Positions 23,373 through 31,346 of a DNA stretch of 31,428 bases are shown piece by piece; within the stretch, counting starts at the first letter, position 1; every line of letters starts with the position of its first letter. Position numbers and translations under genes: made by a program. A model generated the notes under the pieces. That model ran no database searches. It was not told where the DNA came from and saw only the letters and a list, made by a program, of their open reading frames with translations. The stretch covers positions 1 through 31,428 of the forward strand of contig CAYUJS010000021.1 in the NCBI GenBank assembly GCA_964445105.1. The letters are read 5' to 3'. Source of the stretch: CAWBNS01 sp964445105. Lineage in GTDB: Bacteria; Chlamydiota; Chlamydiia; Chlamydiales; JAJFMA01.

Positions 23373-23937
23373 TGTGCCCCTTAAGAAAGTCGCGTAGTTG
23401 GGTCAGCGCAAGGTAGCGATGCGAGGATCGGCACTGTTCCTCGAAAGAAAGTTCCCCTTGAGTGCGCGAAGAGCCGGTAGGCTGGAAAATAGAGTTGAAG
23501 CTATGTTTGCCAATTTTAGTCGCTCCTCTTGGAGCGACGATTGTGCCTTCTAGGGCTCCCTCAAAGACTACCGGTTCGTGGTTGGGTTCCACGTAGGCAA
23601 CGGCGCAGATTACTTGTGCGCGGTGGTCTGTGTAGCGCAGGATTAGGTCGGCGACACCTGTTTCCGAAAGGTGTCCAAGGAAATCCTTTATGTAGGGCCC
23701 TGGCAGTCCGTTGAGCGCATTGCAGCAGACGCTAACATCCTCGATGATGAGAGGGCGATTGAGGCGTTCCATGGCGCTTTTGGCTTTATGTAGTAAAACT
23801 TTGCGTTTGTCGCCTTGGATCTCTTCAAGTTCGAGGTCAGTTTGCTCAAGCGTCCAATCGGAGAGAATGTGGCTTGCCTCGCGGAATTTGCCGGCGTTGC
23901 CGGTCACGTAATCTATTTTCAATGTTACCTCTTCCAA
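23362..23937 (-). CDS. Inosine/xanthosine triphosphate pyrophosphatase (Ham1/ITPA-like)
   Basis: 191 residues. It hydrolyses dITP, ITP and XTP to monophosphates, keeping deaminated purines out of nucleic acids. Signature pieces: VTGNAGKFREA (11-21), LIIEDVSVCCNALNGLPGPY (about 63-82), IVAPRG, IFQPTGSSRTQGEL and SSHRYLAL. The central segment closely follows the pattern of eukaryotic ITPA (VEDTCLCFNALGGLPGPY) rather than bacterial RdgB. The usual FGWDP or FGYDP just before IFQP is replaced by IGKHSFNS, an unusual change in a nucleotide-contacting loop. It overlaps both neighbours (13 bases with the rhomboid gene, 11 with rnz), so it belongs to one operon. Confidence 0.85.
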   Translation of the reverse strand: MEEVTLKIDYVTGNAGKFREASHILSDWTLEQTDLELEEIQGDKRKVLLHKAKSAMERLNRPLIIEDVSVCCNALNGLPGPYIKDFLGHLSETGVADLILRYTDHRAQVICAVAYVEPNHEPVVFEGALEGTIVAPRGATKIGKHSFNSIFQPTGSSRTQGELSFEEQCRSSHRYLALTQLRDFLKGHNDY

Positions 23938-24965
23938 GCAAAAAGCTGATTGCGGCCAAGGAGGTAGCCTGCCAGGCCGCCGATTAGGTGGGCGGTATTG
24001 GCGATGCGCGGGCTAAGGGGCATGTTCCAGTACACTTCGAAGACAAAGGAGACAACTTGCAAGCCGACCATGGCAAAGAGGAAAAAGATGGCAAAGGCTA
24101 GGCTTGACTTTTGCAGCTGATATCCTTCCCAGGGAGCGAGTTGTTGACGAGCCACCACGAAGGCAATCATACCGACGAGTACGCCGGAAAAACCGACGAA
24201 GTTAGGACCACTCATAAGGTATTGCGCGAGGTTAGCCGCTATGCCGGTTAAGAGAATGAAGAGGAGGTAGCGAGCGATTTTTAGACGAGATTCCATTTGA
24301 CGGCCAAGAACGAGCAGAGCGGTCATATTGAAGAAGAGATGGAACAGGTCGCTATGCAGCAGAGCGGGCGAAAAAAGCCTCCATACCTGCCCGTTGGCGA
24401 TATCGGGGAAGATAGGTTGATCCCAAACTACAGGTACGGGCTCGCCCTTGAGTGTGCTGGTTAAAGGATCGTAGATGCCGTTGAAACTCGTGGCGGTAGG
24501 ATCCTCGAATAGCATAGCGCGCCATAGATTACTGTAGTAGGCTCCGCTCTTGGCCAACCTTAGGAGTGTCGTGTCGCTCGTTTGCTCCTCGATGAACTGC
24601 ATGTTTTCCCACAAAAACAACGCAGTGCAGATGAGGATGAGATAGAATGTAATAGAACCGACGGGCTGGGATTTTGCCTTGGCCGTTAGGGTTTCTGAGA
24701 TTAGATCAATTTTCAATCTAGGCATAGGGCGGGCATCCAATCTAGGGTCTTCGGGGTTATCTTCAAAGATACGCAGCCATGTGAGTGCTGTGGCAAATTG
24801 GTCTTCTTCGATGATCCAGAGGGTGCAGGAGTGGTCGCCATACTGGTCGCTGCCCCAATCGGAATTGGTGAGAAGTTCTAATTTATTATCGATCCCCTCG
24901 CGATTGAGGAGCTCGTGTAGGCGGTGTCCCTGGGGGACGCTTTTTATGGAGCAGAAGAGGCGCAT
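23925..24965 (-). CDS. Rhomboid-family intramembrane serine protease
   Basis: 346 residues. Rhomboids cleave membrane proteins within the bilayer. Residues 1-100 form a soluble N-terminal domain like that of GlpG, followed by a membrane span (about 104-122), a long loop, then the rhomboid core: HLFFN (209-213), catalytic S260 in GFSG, and catalytic H326 in NTAHLIGGLAG. About six to seven membrane segments are visible. The loop between span 1 and the core (about 123-195) is longer than in E. coli GlpG. Its start overlaps the end of the adenylyltransferase gene by 22 bases. Substrate is unknown. Confidence 0.9.
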   Translation of the reverse strand: MRLFCSIKSVPQGHRLHELLNREGIDNKLELLTNSDWGSDQYGDHSCTLWIIEEDQFATALTWLRIFEDNPEDPRLDARPMPRLKIDLISETLTAKAKSQPVGSITFYLILICTALFLWENMQFIEEQTSDTTLLRLAKSGAYYSNLWRAMLFEDPTATSFNGIYDPLTSTLKGEPVPVVWDQPIFPDIANGQVWRLFSPALLHSDLFHLFFNMTALLVLGRQMESRLKIARYLLFILLTGIAANLAQYLMSGPNFVGFSGVLVGMIAFVVARQQLAPWEGYQLQKSSLAFAIFFLFAMVGLQVVSFVFEVYWNMPLSPRIANTAHLIGGLAGYLLGRNQLFAWKR

Positions 24966-25462
24966 GTGGCGATAATTTTCTCGATAAGTTGGGTTGTTGC
25001 TAGGCCGGGAATACGCTGGACCAGATGTAGCCGACCGCCGGTTTGTTGGATTACTTGAGCTTCGAGGCAGTCTGTCCCGTACTCAGCCCCATTAGCGTGT
25101 ACATTGGGACGGATCTGCAGCAGAGCGTTGCGAGGATCGGTCTCGTCGAACCAGGAGACAAACTGTACCCATTGCAAGGCGGAGAGAAGCTGCAGACGAT
25201 ATTCTAGAGGCACGATAGGCCGATTGGGGCTTTTGTATTGCCTTACGGAGGCATCGCTGTTAAGGAGCACGATGAGGACATCAGCTTGCTGAGAGGCTTC
25301 GTAGATTATCTGTAGGTGTCCAGCGTGCATCAGGTCAAACGAGCCGTTTAGCGTAACGATGGTGCGGGCTTGGGCTCGTTGCTGCGCAGCCCACCTTTCA
25401 AGCTGATCGGGGGCAACCCATTTTTGACGACAGCTCTCTTTCCATAGCTTGATCGGGCTCAT
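24944..25462 (-). CDS. RfaE/HldE C-domain-like nucleotidyltransferase (heptose-1-phosphate adenylyltransferase)
   Basis: 172 residues, equal to the C-terminal half of HldE. The family transfers AMP from ATP to D-glycero-beta-D-manno-heptose 1-phosphate on the way to ADP-heptose for lipopolysaccharide. The HxGH nucleotide motif appears in GSFDLMHAGHL (40-50, HAGH 46-49), followed by LNSDASVRQYK and SPNRPIVPLEYR, and a C-terminal TTQLIEKI like the TTxxIxKI of HldE. The usual GCFD is GSFD here. No kinase half is present in this window. Other cytidylyltransferase-like substrates are possible, as the family is broad. It starts 6 bases after lon ends. Confidence 0.8.
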   Translation of the reverse strand: MSPIKLWKESCRQKWVAPDQLERWAAQQRAQARTIVTLNGSFDLMHAGHLQIIYEASQQADVLIVLLNSDASVRQYKSPNRPIVPLEYRLQLLSALQWVQFVSWFDETDPRNALLQIRPNVHANGAEYGTDCLEAQVIQQTGGRLHLVQRIPGLATTQLIEKIIATCASSAP

Positions 25463-25468
25463 GAGTGG

Positions 25469-27949
25469 CTAGTGTCCGTGTTTTTTCATGAAGGCAATAT
25501 TAAATACTTCGTCGTAGTGCTCGACAAAGTGGACGGCGATGCCTTCGCGAATGTAATCTGGTAGCTCTTCGTAGTCTGCGATGTTATCTTTGGGCAGGAT
25601 AATCTCCACTAGCCCAGAACGGCGGGAGGCGAGCATCTTCTCTTTCACGCCGCCGATGCCCAGGACTCTTCCTGTAAGAGTGAGCTCTCCGGTCATGCCT
25701 AGGTCTTCGACCACAGAGGTATCTGTGAGCAGAGAGATCAGCGCGGTCACCATCGTGATACCTGCTGAGGGGCCATCTTTAGGGGTAGCGCCTTCTGGAA
25801 TGTGGATATGTACCTGGCACTTGTCGAAAAAGGTGCGGCCGGGCGCATATTTTTCCATCGCGCTGTGCAGATAGCTCCAAGCGATTTCCGCCGATTCTTT
25901 CATTACGTCGCCGGCTTGTCCGGTCAGTTTCATGCTTGTTTTTTCAGCAGCCACTTTGAGGGTTTCCACGTAAAGCGTAGCGCCGCCCATGGCGGTCCAG
26001 GCCAGGCCAGTGCAGACTCCAACCGGGGTAACAGCATAAAAACGGTCGCTGATGAATTTGGGTTTACCCAGATAGGTCTTTAGATTGGCTCCACCGATGC
26101 TATGCGAAGGCTCAGGTGCTTTGGCAGGTTTTTTCCCTCGTTTCCTAGCCCAATTTTCTTGCTCTTCTACGATTTCTACAGCCACTTTGCGCAGGATCTT
26201 TTTAATCACATTTTCTAGCCCACGTACGCCTGATTCGCGCGCGTAGCCGTTGATCATTTCGCGTAGTGCTAAATCCGAGAATTGAATTTGTTTGGCTGTG
26301 AGGCCCATCGCCTTGCGGTTGCGTGGAATGAGGTATTTTTTAGCGATTTGTGTTTTTTCTTCTAGGATATAGCCAGAGAGTCGAAGCACCTCCATCCGGT
26401 CTTTGAGCGGCTCTGGAATAGTGTCCAAGACGTTGGCTGTGACGATAAAGAGCACTTCTGACAGGTCGCAGCGCACGTCGAGGTAGTGGTCAAGAAACTC
26501 TTTATTTTGTTCAGGATCGAGGACCTCAAGGAGGGCAGAGGCAGGGTCGCCGTGGAAGCTGCTGCCCATTTTATCAATCTCGTCTAGCATGATGACGGGA
26601 TTCATTGCGCCTGTGATTTTGAGGGCCTGGATAAGCTTGCCTGGCATAGCGCCGATGTAGGTGCGGCGATGTCCTTTGATCTCGGCCTCGTCCCGCATGC
26701 CGCCTACAGAAAAGCGGTAAAACTTACGGTTGAGGGCTCTTGCTATGCTCTTGCCGATGCTGGTTTTCCCCACACCAGGAGGCCCTACGAGGCAAATGAT
26801 GCTGCCGCGCACGCCGCCGGTAAGTTTACCGACGCTGATAAATTCTAAGATACGCTGCTTGATATCTTCCAGACCGTGGTGATCCTCTTGAAGAATTTTC
26901 TTAGCGAGGCGTAGGTCGTGGCATTCTTTGCTTTTGAGTCCCCAAGGGACAATGGTCAGCCATTCGAGATAACCACGACAGACGGCGTACTCGGCCGATT
27001 GTGGTTCAAGCGCGCTTAACTTGTCTAATTCATCCTTGATAACGCCTAAGACGTCTGCGGGGATTTTGCGCTCAGTAATACGGCCTTCAAATTTCTCACG
27101 ATCGCCAGTTTTGTCATCTTTTTCGATACCCAGCTCTTTGCGGATGGTCTTCAGTTGCTCGCGAAGGAAGAACTCGCGCTGGTTTTTTTGGATAGCGGCT
27201 TCAATTTTCGTGTTGATATTGCTTTGTAGGCGACTAAGGTCCAGTTCTTTTTTCAAGAGAATGAGGGCTTTTTCAATGCGCTGGCGTACATCGAAGGTGG
27301 CGAGTACATCTTGCAATTCGTCGCGCGTAGCAGTGGTGAGGGCTACAGCAAAATCTGCGAGTCGGCCCGGGTCTGTGTAGTCGGAATGGCCTAGAAAGAT
27401 TTGCAATTCTTCTTTGAACAGCGGGCTGAGGCGCAGGAGCTCTTTGATGGTGGAGATGATACTGATGGCGTAGGCCTTCATCTCTTTCGTGAGGCTCACT
27501 TTGTCTTCTTGGTACGAGACCTTGGCCATGAGGTGCTTGGACTTGAAGATGGGTTTTTCAACGACCATTCTTCGTTCCATGTTGAGGATCACCTGGGCTC
27601 CACCCTGTTCCATGGGGATAATGCGCAGGATGCGAGCCAGCACGCCGACGCCGAATAGGTCGTCGAAGCCCGCTTTGTAGACGTCAGTTGTCTCGTGCTC
27701 CGTCAGCAGCAAACCGACGCATTTATGCGACGATTTGGCGATTTTTTTGAGGACTTCGTAAAAAGGCCCCGGCTCGATGGCTAGGGGCGCTGCCATCCCA
27801 GGAAAAAAGGGCCGGCGCACGATAGGAAAGATGCAGATTTCGCTTGGCTTAGGGGCCTGCTTGTCTTCCTTTTCGGCGTCTTCGCCCATAGAACTGAGGA
27901 TTGCGCGCTCTAATTCGGTGTCCATTGTATCGTCGTCATCTGAATTCAA
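25469..27949 (-). CDS. lon: ATP-dependent protease Lon
   Basis: About 826 residues. Lon is a cytoplasmic AAA+ serine protease that removes damaged and regulatory proteins. N-terminal substrate domain (starts with FPIVRRPFFPGMAAPL), coiled-coil region, AAA+ module with Walker A GPPGVGKT (about 389) and Walker B VIMLDEIDKM, and a C-terminal protease domain with the Ser-Lys dyad: Ser728 in PKDGPSAGIT and Lys768 in GIGGVKEKML. A charged insertion (ENWARKRGKKPAKAPEPSH) lies between AAA+ and protease domains. Start: the frame is open to TTG 28012, but a likely -10 (27986-27991) lies inside that extension, so TTG 27949 preceded by GAGGG, or ATG 27925, is preferred. First gene of the operon lon, adenylyltransferase, rhomboid, ITPase, rnz. 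Confidence 0.95.
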   Translation of the reverse strand: MNSDDDDTMDTELERAILSSMGEDAEKEDKQAPKPSEICIFPIVRRPFFPGMAAPLAIEPGPFYEVLKKIAKSSHKCVGLLLTEHETTDVYKAGFDDLFGVGVLARILRIIPMEQGGAQVILNMERRMVVEKPIFKSKHLMAKVSYQEDKVSLTKEMKAYAISIISTIKELLRLSPLFKEELQIFLGHSDYTDPGRLADFAVALTTATRDELQDVLATFDVRQRIEKALILLKKELDLSRLQSNINTKIEAAIQKNQREFFLREQLKTIRKELGIEKDDKTGDREKFEGRITERKIPADVLGVIKDELDKLSALEPQSAEYAVCRGYLEWLTIVPWGLKSKECHDLRLAKKILQEDHHGLEDIKQRILEFISVGKLTGGVRGSIICLVGPPGVGKTSIGKSIARALNRKFYRFSVGGMRDEAEIKGHRRTYIGAMPGKLIQALKITGAMNPVIMLDEIDKMGSSFHGDPASALLEVLDPEQNKEFLDHYLDVRCDLSEVLFIVTANVLDTIPEPLKDRMEVLRLSGYILEEKTQIAKKYLIPRNRKAMGLTAKQIQFSDLALREMINGYARESGVRGLENVIKKILRKVAVEIVEEQENWARKRGKKPAKAPEPSHSIGGANLKTYLGKPKFISDRFYAVTPVGVCTGLAWTAMGGATLYVETLKVAAEKTSMKLTGQAGDVMKESAEIAWSYLHSAMEKYAPGRTFFDKCQVHIHIPEGATPKDGPSAGITMVTALISLLTDTSVVEDLGMTGELTLTGRVLGIGGVKEKMLASRRSGLVEIILPKDNIADYEELPDYIREGIAVHFVEHYDEVFNIAFMKKHGH

Positions 27950-27985
27950 TGTTAACCCTCGTGTCTTTAAGCAGATCCTAGCTAG

Positions 27986-28012
27986 ATTATCATCACCAGT
28001 CAATAGGGTCAA
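27986..28012 (-). promoter_or_regulatory. Putative lon operon promoter
   Basis: On the minus strand TTGACC (28007-28012) and GATAAT (27986-27991), spacer 15 bases (shorter than ideal; CATTGA with 17 bases is an alternative -35). A start near 27978 gives a leader of about 30 bases with GAGGG before the TTG start at 27949. Confidence 0.4.
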
Positions 28013-28072
28013 TGAGAGAGAACGGGGAATCGTGCTCGCTAAAAAAGCTAGTTTTTTTCATAATCCCCGCTT

Positions 28073-29161
28073 ATGGAACAGCTTCAGCATGTCGGGGCCG
28101 CATCAAGCGACGCGCGCCAAGTACGCAGAGAAGAGCAGCTCGACTATCGACACCCCTACAAAAGGGATGTCGATCGTATTCTGCATTCGAAAGGTTACGC
28201 GCGCTATGCGGACAAGACCCAGGTGGTTTATCTTCTAGAGCATGATCACGTTTCGCGTCGTGGGTTACATGTACAGCTGGTCAGCGCCTTTTCGCGGGGT
28301 GTGGCCTCGAGTCTCGGACTCAACCTGGATCTTGTAGAGGCAATTGCGTTGGGCCACGATGTGGGCCACCCGCCTTTTGGGCACGAGGGGGAGCATTACC
28401 TATCAGTTCTCTCGCAGGAGTATGGCGCTGGACATTTTGCACATCCCTGGCAGTCTTGCAGACTTTTTTCGCTCATAGAACCTCTGAATGTAAGCTTGGC
28501 CGTATTCGACGGCATGCTTTGCCACGATGGGGGTCTGCGCACTCCTTTGTTACAACCTCGTTTTGGCAAAACTTGGCAAGATCATGAGGAAGAGCTTGCC
28601 CTTAAGCTCGCTGACCCCGAAGCTGAGCTGGTGCCAGGCACGCTGGAAGGCTGTCTGGTTAAGATTTGCGACACAGTTACTTACGTAGCTCGCGATATCG
28701 AAGATGCCATCAGTTTGGAGTTGATCCAGCGGCAGAGCGTACCAGATACGGCGCTGGGCAGGAAAAATAGCGAGATCCTAGCCAATTTTGGGGAGGGTCT
28801 TGTGCGAGCCAGCCGGGGGAAAGATCACCTTATCATTCCGGAAGAGCTTTTTGCCGCGATCCACACGCTAAGGCGCTATAATTTCGATTACATTTATAGG
28901 AATCCGCACCTGAAAGTAGAGTCCACCCGGGTCGAACGCTCGTACCGATATCTTTTTGAGTTTTTGCTTAAGGACAGCAAAGATAGAGGAGACCAGAGCT
29001 ACATATGGAAAAAATTTCTCCACAATAAAAATGAGGAGTACTTAGCTTTCAGCGACCCAGTAAGGCGCGTGATCGACTTCCTAGCTAGTATGACAGATGG
29101 TTTCTTTTTGAAGACGTTGCGCCAGGTCCTAGTGCCTCAGCAGATCGACTGGCCATGGTAG
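28073..29161 (+). CDS. dgt: dGTPase-like HD-domain deoxynucleotide triphosphohydrolase
   Basis: 362 residues. These cytoplasmic enzymes release triphosphate from dGTP or other dNTPs. The family N-terminal pattern appears as YRHPYKRDVDRILHSKGYAR (25-44) followed by KTQVV. HD residues: H66 in RRGLHVQLV, H95-D96 in IALGHDVGHPPFGHEGE, and further HFAHPWQS and LCHDGG segments correspond to the conserved dGTPase motifs. Transcribed divergently from lon. No Shine-Dalgarno before ATG 28073; CATAAT at 28060 is very close, so a leaderless or short-leader transcript is possible. Its last 7 bases overlap tsaB. Substrate preference is not predictable from sequence. Confidence 0.87.
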   Translation: MEQLQHVGAASSDARQVRREEQLDYRHPYKRDVDRILHSKGYARYADKTQVVYLLEHDHVSRRGLHVQLVSAFSRGVASSLGLNLDLVEAIALGHDVGHPPFGHEGEHYLSVLSQEYGAGHFAHPWQSCRLFSLIEPLNVSLAVFDGMLCHDGGLRTPLLQPRFGKTWQDHEEELALKLADPEAELVPGTLEGCLVKICDTVTYVARDIEDAISLELIQRQSVPDTALGRKNSEILANFGEGLVRASRGKDHLIIPEELFAAIHTLRRYNFDYIYRNPHLKVESTRVERSYRYLFEFLLKDSKDRGDQSYIWKKFLHNKNEEYLAFSDPVRRVIDFLASMTDGFFLKTLRQVLVPQQIDWPW

Positions 29162-29823
29162 CGCTACTCATAGACACAGCCACCGAGCGGGCAATCGTGG
29201 CTTTGCTTGATCAAGAGCGGCCCCTGTTTTTGTGTGAGTTACCTTTGGGATTACAAAATTCACTGACCCTCATGCCCAGCATAAAGCAGGCCGTTGAAGG
29301 ACTCGGCTTAACCCTTCAAAATCTTTCCTTGGTGATCGCAGGTATCGGACCAGGTTCCTACACGGGTATCCGCGTGGGTGCGGTGGTCGCCAAAACGCTT
29401 AGTTTTGCACTAAATAAGCAGCTGGTAGGCGTTTCTACCTTGTACGGTTTAGTGCCGCCGGAAGAGGGCCATTTTGCCGCGGTTATCGATGCTAAAATTG
29501 GTGGTGTTTACATCTTATTTGGAGAGAAGAAAGGTTCCACTATCTCCTACCTGTCGGAGCCGCAAATGGGTCTACCTGACGAATTCGCTGATCCATTGAG
29601 ATCTGTGAAGTATCTTATCACCCCGCAAGCTTTGCGCCTGCAGAAAATCATTCAAACGGACGGTGCCTGGGTAGAACGCGCGCCCGATGCTCTACAGATG
29701 GGGAAGCTAGCTTTCGACAAACAGATGAAGGAGCAGGTCTCGCTTGACGGTTCCTTGGATGTTCTCTACCTGCGCAAAACGCAGGCAGAGATTGAAAAAG
29801 AACAAGCGCACTCTTTAAGTTAA
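29155..29823 (+). CDS. tsaB: tRNA threonylcarbamoyladenosine biosynthesis protein TsaB
   Basis: 222 residues, usual for TsaB (YeaZ). It is a non-catalytic partner of TsaD in making t6A37 on ANN-decoding tRNAs. The hallmark GIGPGSYTGIRVG (63-75) and the N-terminal ALLIDTATE are intact, with the ASKHA fold following. The ATG overlaps the stop of the dgt-like gene (ATGGTAG), indicating translational coupling. The equivalent position beside lon in C. trachomatis is CT343 (from memory). The end overlaps by 9 bases with the convergent kinase-like gene. Confidence 0.9.
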   Translation: MVALLIDTATERAIVALLDQERPLFLCELPLGLQNSLTLMPSIKQAVEGLGLTLQNLSLVIAGIGPGSYTGIRVGAVVAKTLSFALNKQLVGVSTLYGLVPPEEGHFAAVIDAKIGGVYILFGEKKGSTISYLSEPQMGLPDEFADPLRSVKYLITPQALRLQKIIQTDGAWVERAPDALQMGKLAFDKQMKEQVSLDGSLDVLYLRKTQAEIEKEQAHSLS

Positions 29824-30978
29824 AAGCTTGGGTCGGAGCGCATACCGCTCTTGCTCGCTCCAATTTTCTGTCATGTCGGCGAACGTCTTACCGCAGAACG
29901 CGCACCACTCGCTTATGTAGAAGGACAGGTGCGTATCCCAACGGTCATTTTCGGAGGGCTTGGCGTCAACAATTACGAATTCACTGCGCGTACCGGCTTT
30001 TAACATGACGTTAGGTGGCCTAAAATCGCCCACCAGCTCTTCGTGCCGCGCTTTGCCGCTTTCGTCTAGCTGCAAGGCGTAGCGAACGGCTAAATGGCAG
30101 ACTCTTTTACCAAAGCCCCAAAAAGCGTTCATGACTTCTGCGTCTTCTTTATCGATTAGCTCGCATTTTTCCCAGATATCAATGCCATTTTTTGGGTGCC
30201 GCACATCCTTCCATTCTTGCGCTGTTATGAGGCGTTGTGCGACCGGTGCTACCTGCCCGAATAGAGCAAATTTTCCTGCAAGGCAAGAGAAGGAAAGCTC
30301 ATCAGCCTTGTGAGCAAGTACTTTTTGGCGACCGGCTTTTTTATCAGGACGAAGCACTTTTAGCACAACGCTCTGTTGGTTTAGCACTATGCTACCTCTG
30401 GTGGTCGGGATGGTAATAGTACCGTTTTGGCTGAAGCCCCATACGTTGTGTTCTTCGCCTTGGCCTATTTGCTCTAGCGGGTAGGTCTCGGTGCCAAGCA
30501 CTAAGCAGTTATGTACAATAGGTGCGTTTCTTAAAGCGGAGAGCTCTTGTTGTGGGGAAGGTTTGTACTGTGAGCTAGGCTTTATGGTTAACCCTTGGTA
30601 TACCTCGGCCGCTAGCGCGACACGTTTTTCCGATTGAGGCCACTGCTGGCCTTCCGCTGGTCGCTTACCCAGTGGACTAGTCGTGGCTTGCAAAAGCGGG
30701 ATAGCTACAGCGGCTGTAAGGCTCGTAGCCGAAGCCGGCGCTTCTGAAAGTGCCATATCAGCGGTGGCAGGGTCGCTGTTAAATGCCGTGGGCTCGCTAG
30801 CGAGGTTAAGATGCGAGACTGGGGCGTTTGTTGTGCCCTGTTCCTGCGCGTCGCTAAGAGAGTCGAAAAGGTCGGCCAAGCGACGCTGCAGCGCGGGCCT
30901 AGGAGAAGAAGCGTTACCATTAGATAACGTTTGTGGTTGATTTTCTATTAAATTTTTATTAAGTGTATAGTTGAACAT
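29815..30978 (-). CDS. Protein with divergent protein-kinase-like domain, candidate effector
   Basis: 387 residues from ATG 30978, chosen because GGAGA lies just upstream; an ATG at 30990 precedes it without a good ribosome site. Residues 1-150 are disordered and rich in S, A, P, T and Q, with a basic patch KRPAEG near 105. Residues 160-387 carry a kinase-like pattern: glycine loop IGQGEEHNVWGF (171-182), lysine K207 in VVLKVL, catalytic-loop equivalent GDFRPPNVML (317-326; D318, N323), and a DFG-equivalent VDAK with D338. The usual HRD histidine and the Mg-loop FG are missing, so activity is uncertain. A few C-terminal cysteines (EWCAFCG). No signal peptide; the flexible N-terminus would suit type III secretion, which is inference. 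It has its own promoter and no operon partners. Confidence 0.7.
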   Translation of the reverse strand: MFNYTLNKNLIENQPQTLSNGNASSPRPALQRRLADLFDSLSDAQEQGTTNAPVSHLNLASEPTAFNSDPATADMALSEAPASATSLTAAVAIPLLQATTSPLGKRPAEGQQWPQSEKRVALAAEVYQGLTIKPSSQYKPSPQQELSALRNAPIVHNCLVLGTETYPLEQIGQGEEHNVWGFSQNGTITIPTTRGSIVLNQQSVVLKVLRPDKKAGRQKVLAHKADELSFSCLAGKFALFGQVAPVAQRLITAQEWKDVRHPKNGIDIWEKCELIDKEDAEVMNAFWGFGKRVCHLAVRYALQLDESGKARHEELVGDFRPPNVMLKAGTRSEFVIVDAKPSENDRWDTHLSFYISEWCAFCGKTFADMTENWSEQERYALRPKLLT

Positions 30979-31019
30979 GAATTTCTCCATTTAATTAAAA
31001 ATTATTATCTGTGCCGAAA

Positions 31020-31049
31020 ATTATATCATAAAAGGCGATAAATCAGCAA
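31020..31049 (-). promoter_or_regulatory. Promoter of the kinase-like gene
   Basis: On the minus strand a perfect -10 TATAAT (31020-31025) lies 18 bases downstream of TTGCTG (31044-31049). The AT-rich leader to the ATG at 30978 is about 35 bases. Confidence 0.5.
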
Positions 31050-31097
31050 TCCGTAAGATTTTGTATGTTTATTAGAAAGCCAAAGTTAATTTTGGGC

Positions 31098-31304
31098 TTA
31101 CCAGCAAGGCGCGGCCAAGCGTTCGCCGTTAAAAAACCGACTGGCCTTGAGAGAGTCATCGGCCAAGACTACGAATTCGCCGCCAACTAAATCTGCTTTC
31201 AGCCCTCGTTGTATCCAAAAAGTAGCAGGTGCGCGCGCTTTGCCTTTTTGAACGACTGCCAAATGTGCCTTTTCACCGGTCGTTGACACGCTTTGCTTGG
31301 ACAA
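31098..31304 (-). CDS. Small hypothetical protein
   Basis: 68 codons starting with TTG, preceded by GGGGAT. The sequence has ordinary protein composition (AHLAVVQKGKARAPATFWIQ, then VGGEFVVLADDS) and ends with a cysteine-tryptophan pair. No family is recognised; the alternating hydrophobic pattern hints at a small beta-rich domain. A perfect hairpin immediately upstream covers the GGGG ribosome-site candidate. It is near the window edge, so a longer upstream context cannot be judged, and it may be a fragment. Confidence 0.4.
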   Translation of the reverse strand: MSKQSVSTTGEKAHLAVVQKGKARAPATFWIQRGLKADLVGGEFVVLADDSLKASRFFNGERLAAPCW

Positions 31305-31311
31305 ATTTTAC

Positions 31312-31346
31312 TATCCCCAAATCGACAAATTGTTGATTTGGGGATA
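31312..31346. terminator. Perfect 12-bp hairpin
   Basis: TATCCCCAAATC (31312-31323) pairs perfectly with GATTTGGGGATA (31335-31346) around GACAAATTGTT, whose ACAA and TTGT can pair further. On the minus strand it ends eight bases before the small TTG-started ORF and is followed by TAAAATTTTG. It may be a terminator of a gene beyond the right edge, an operator, or a translation-blocking leader. The remaining bases to 31428 contain no supported gene. Confidence 0.6.
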
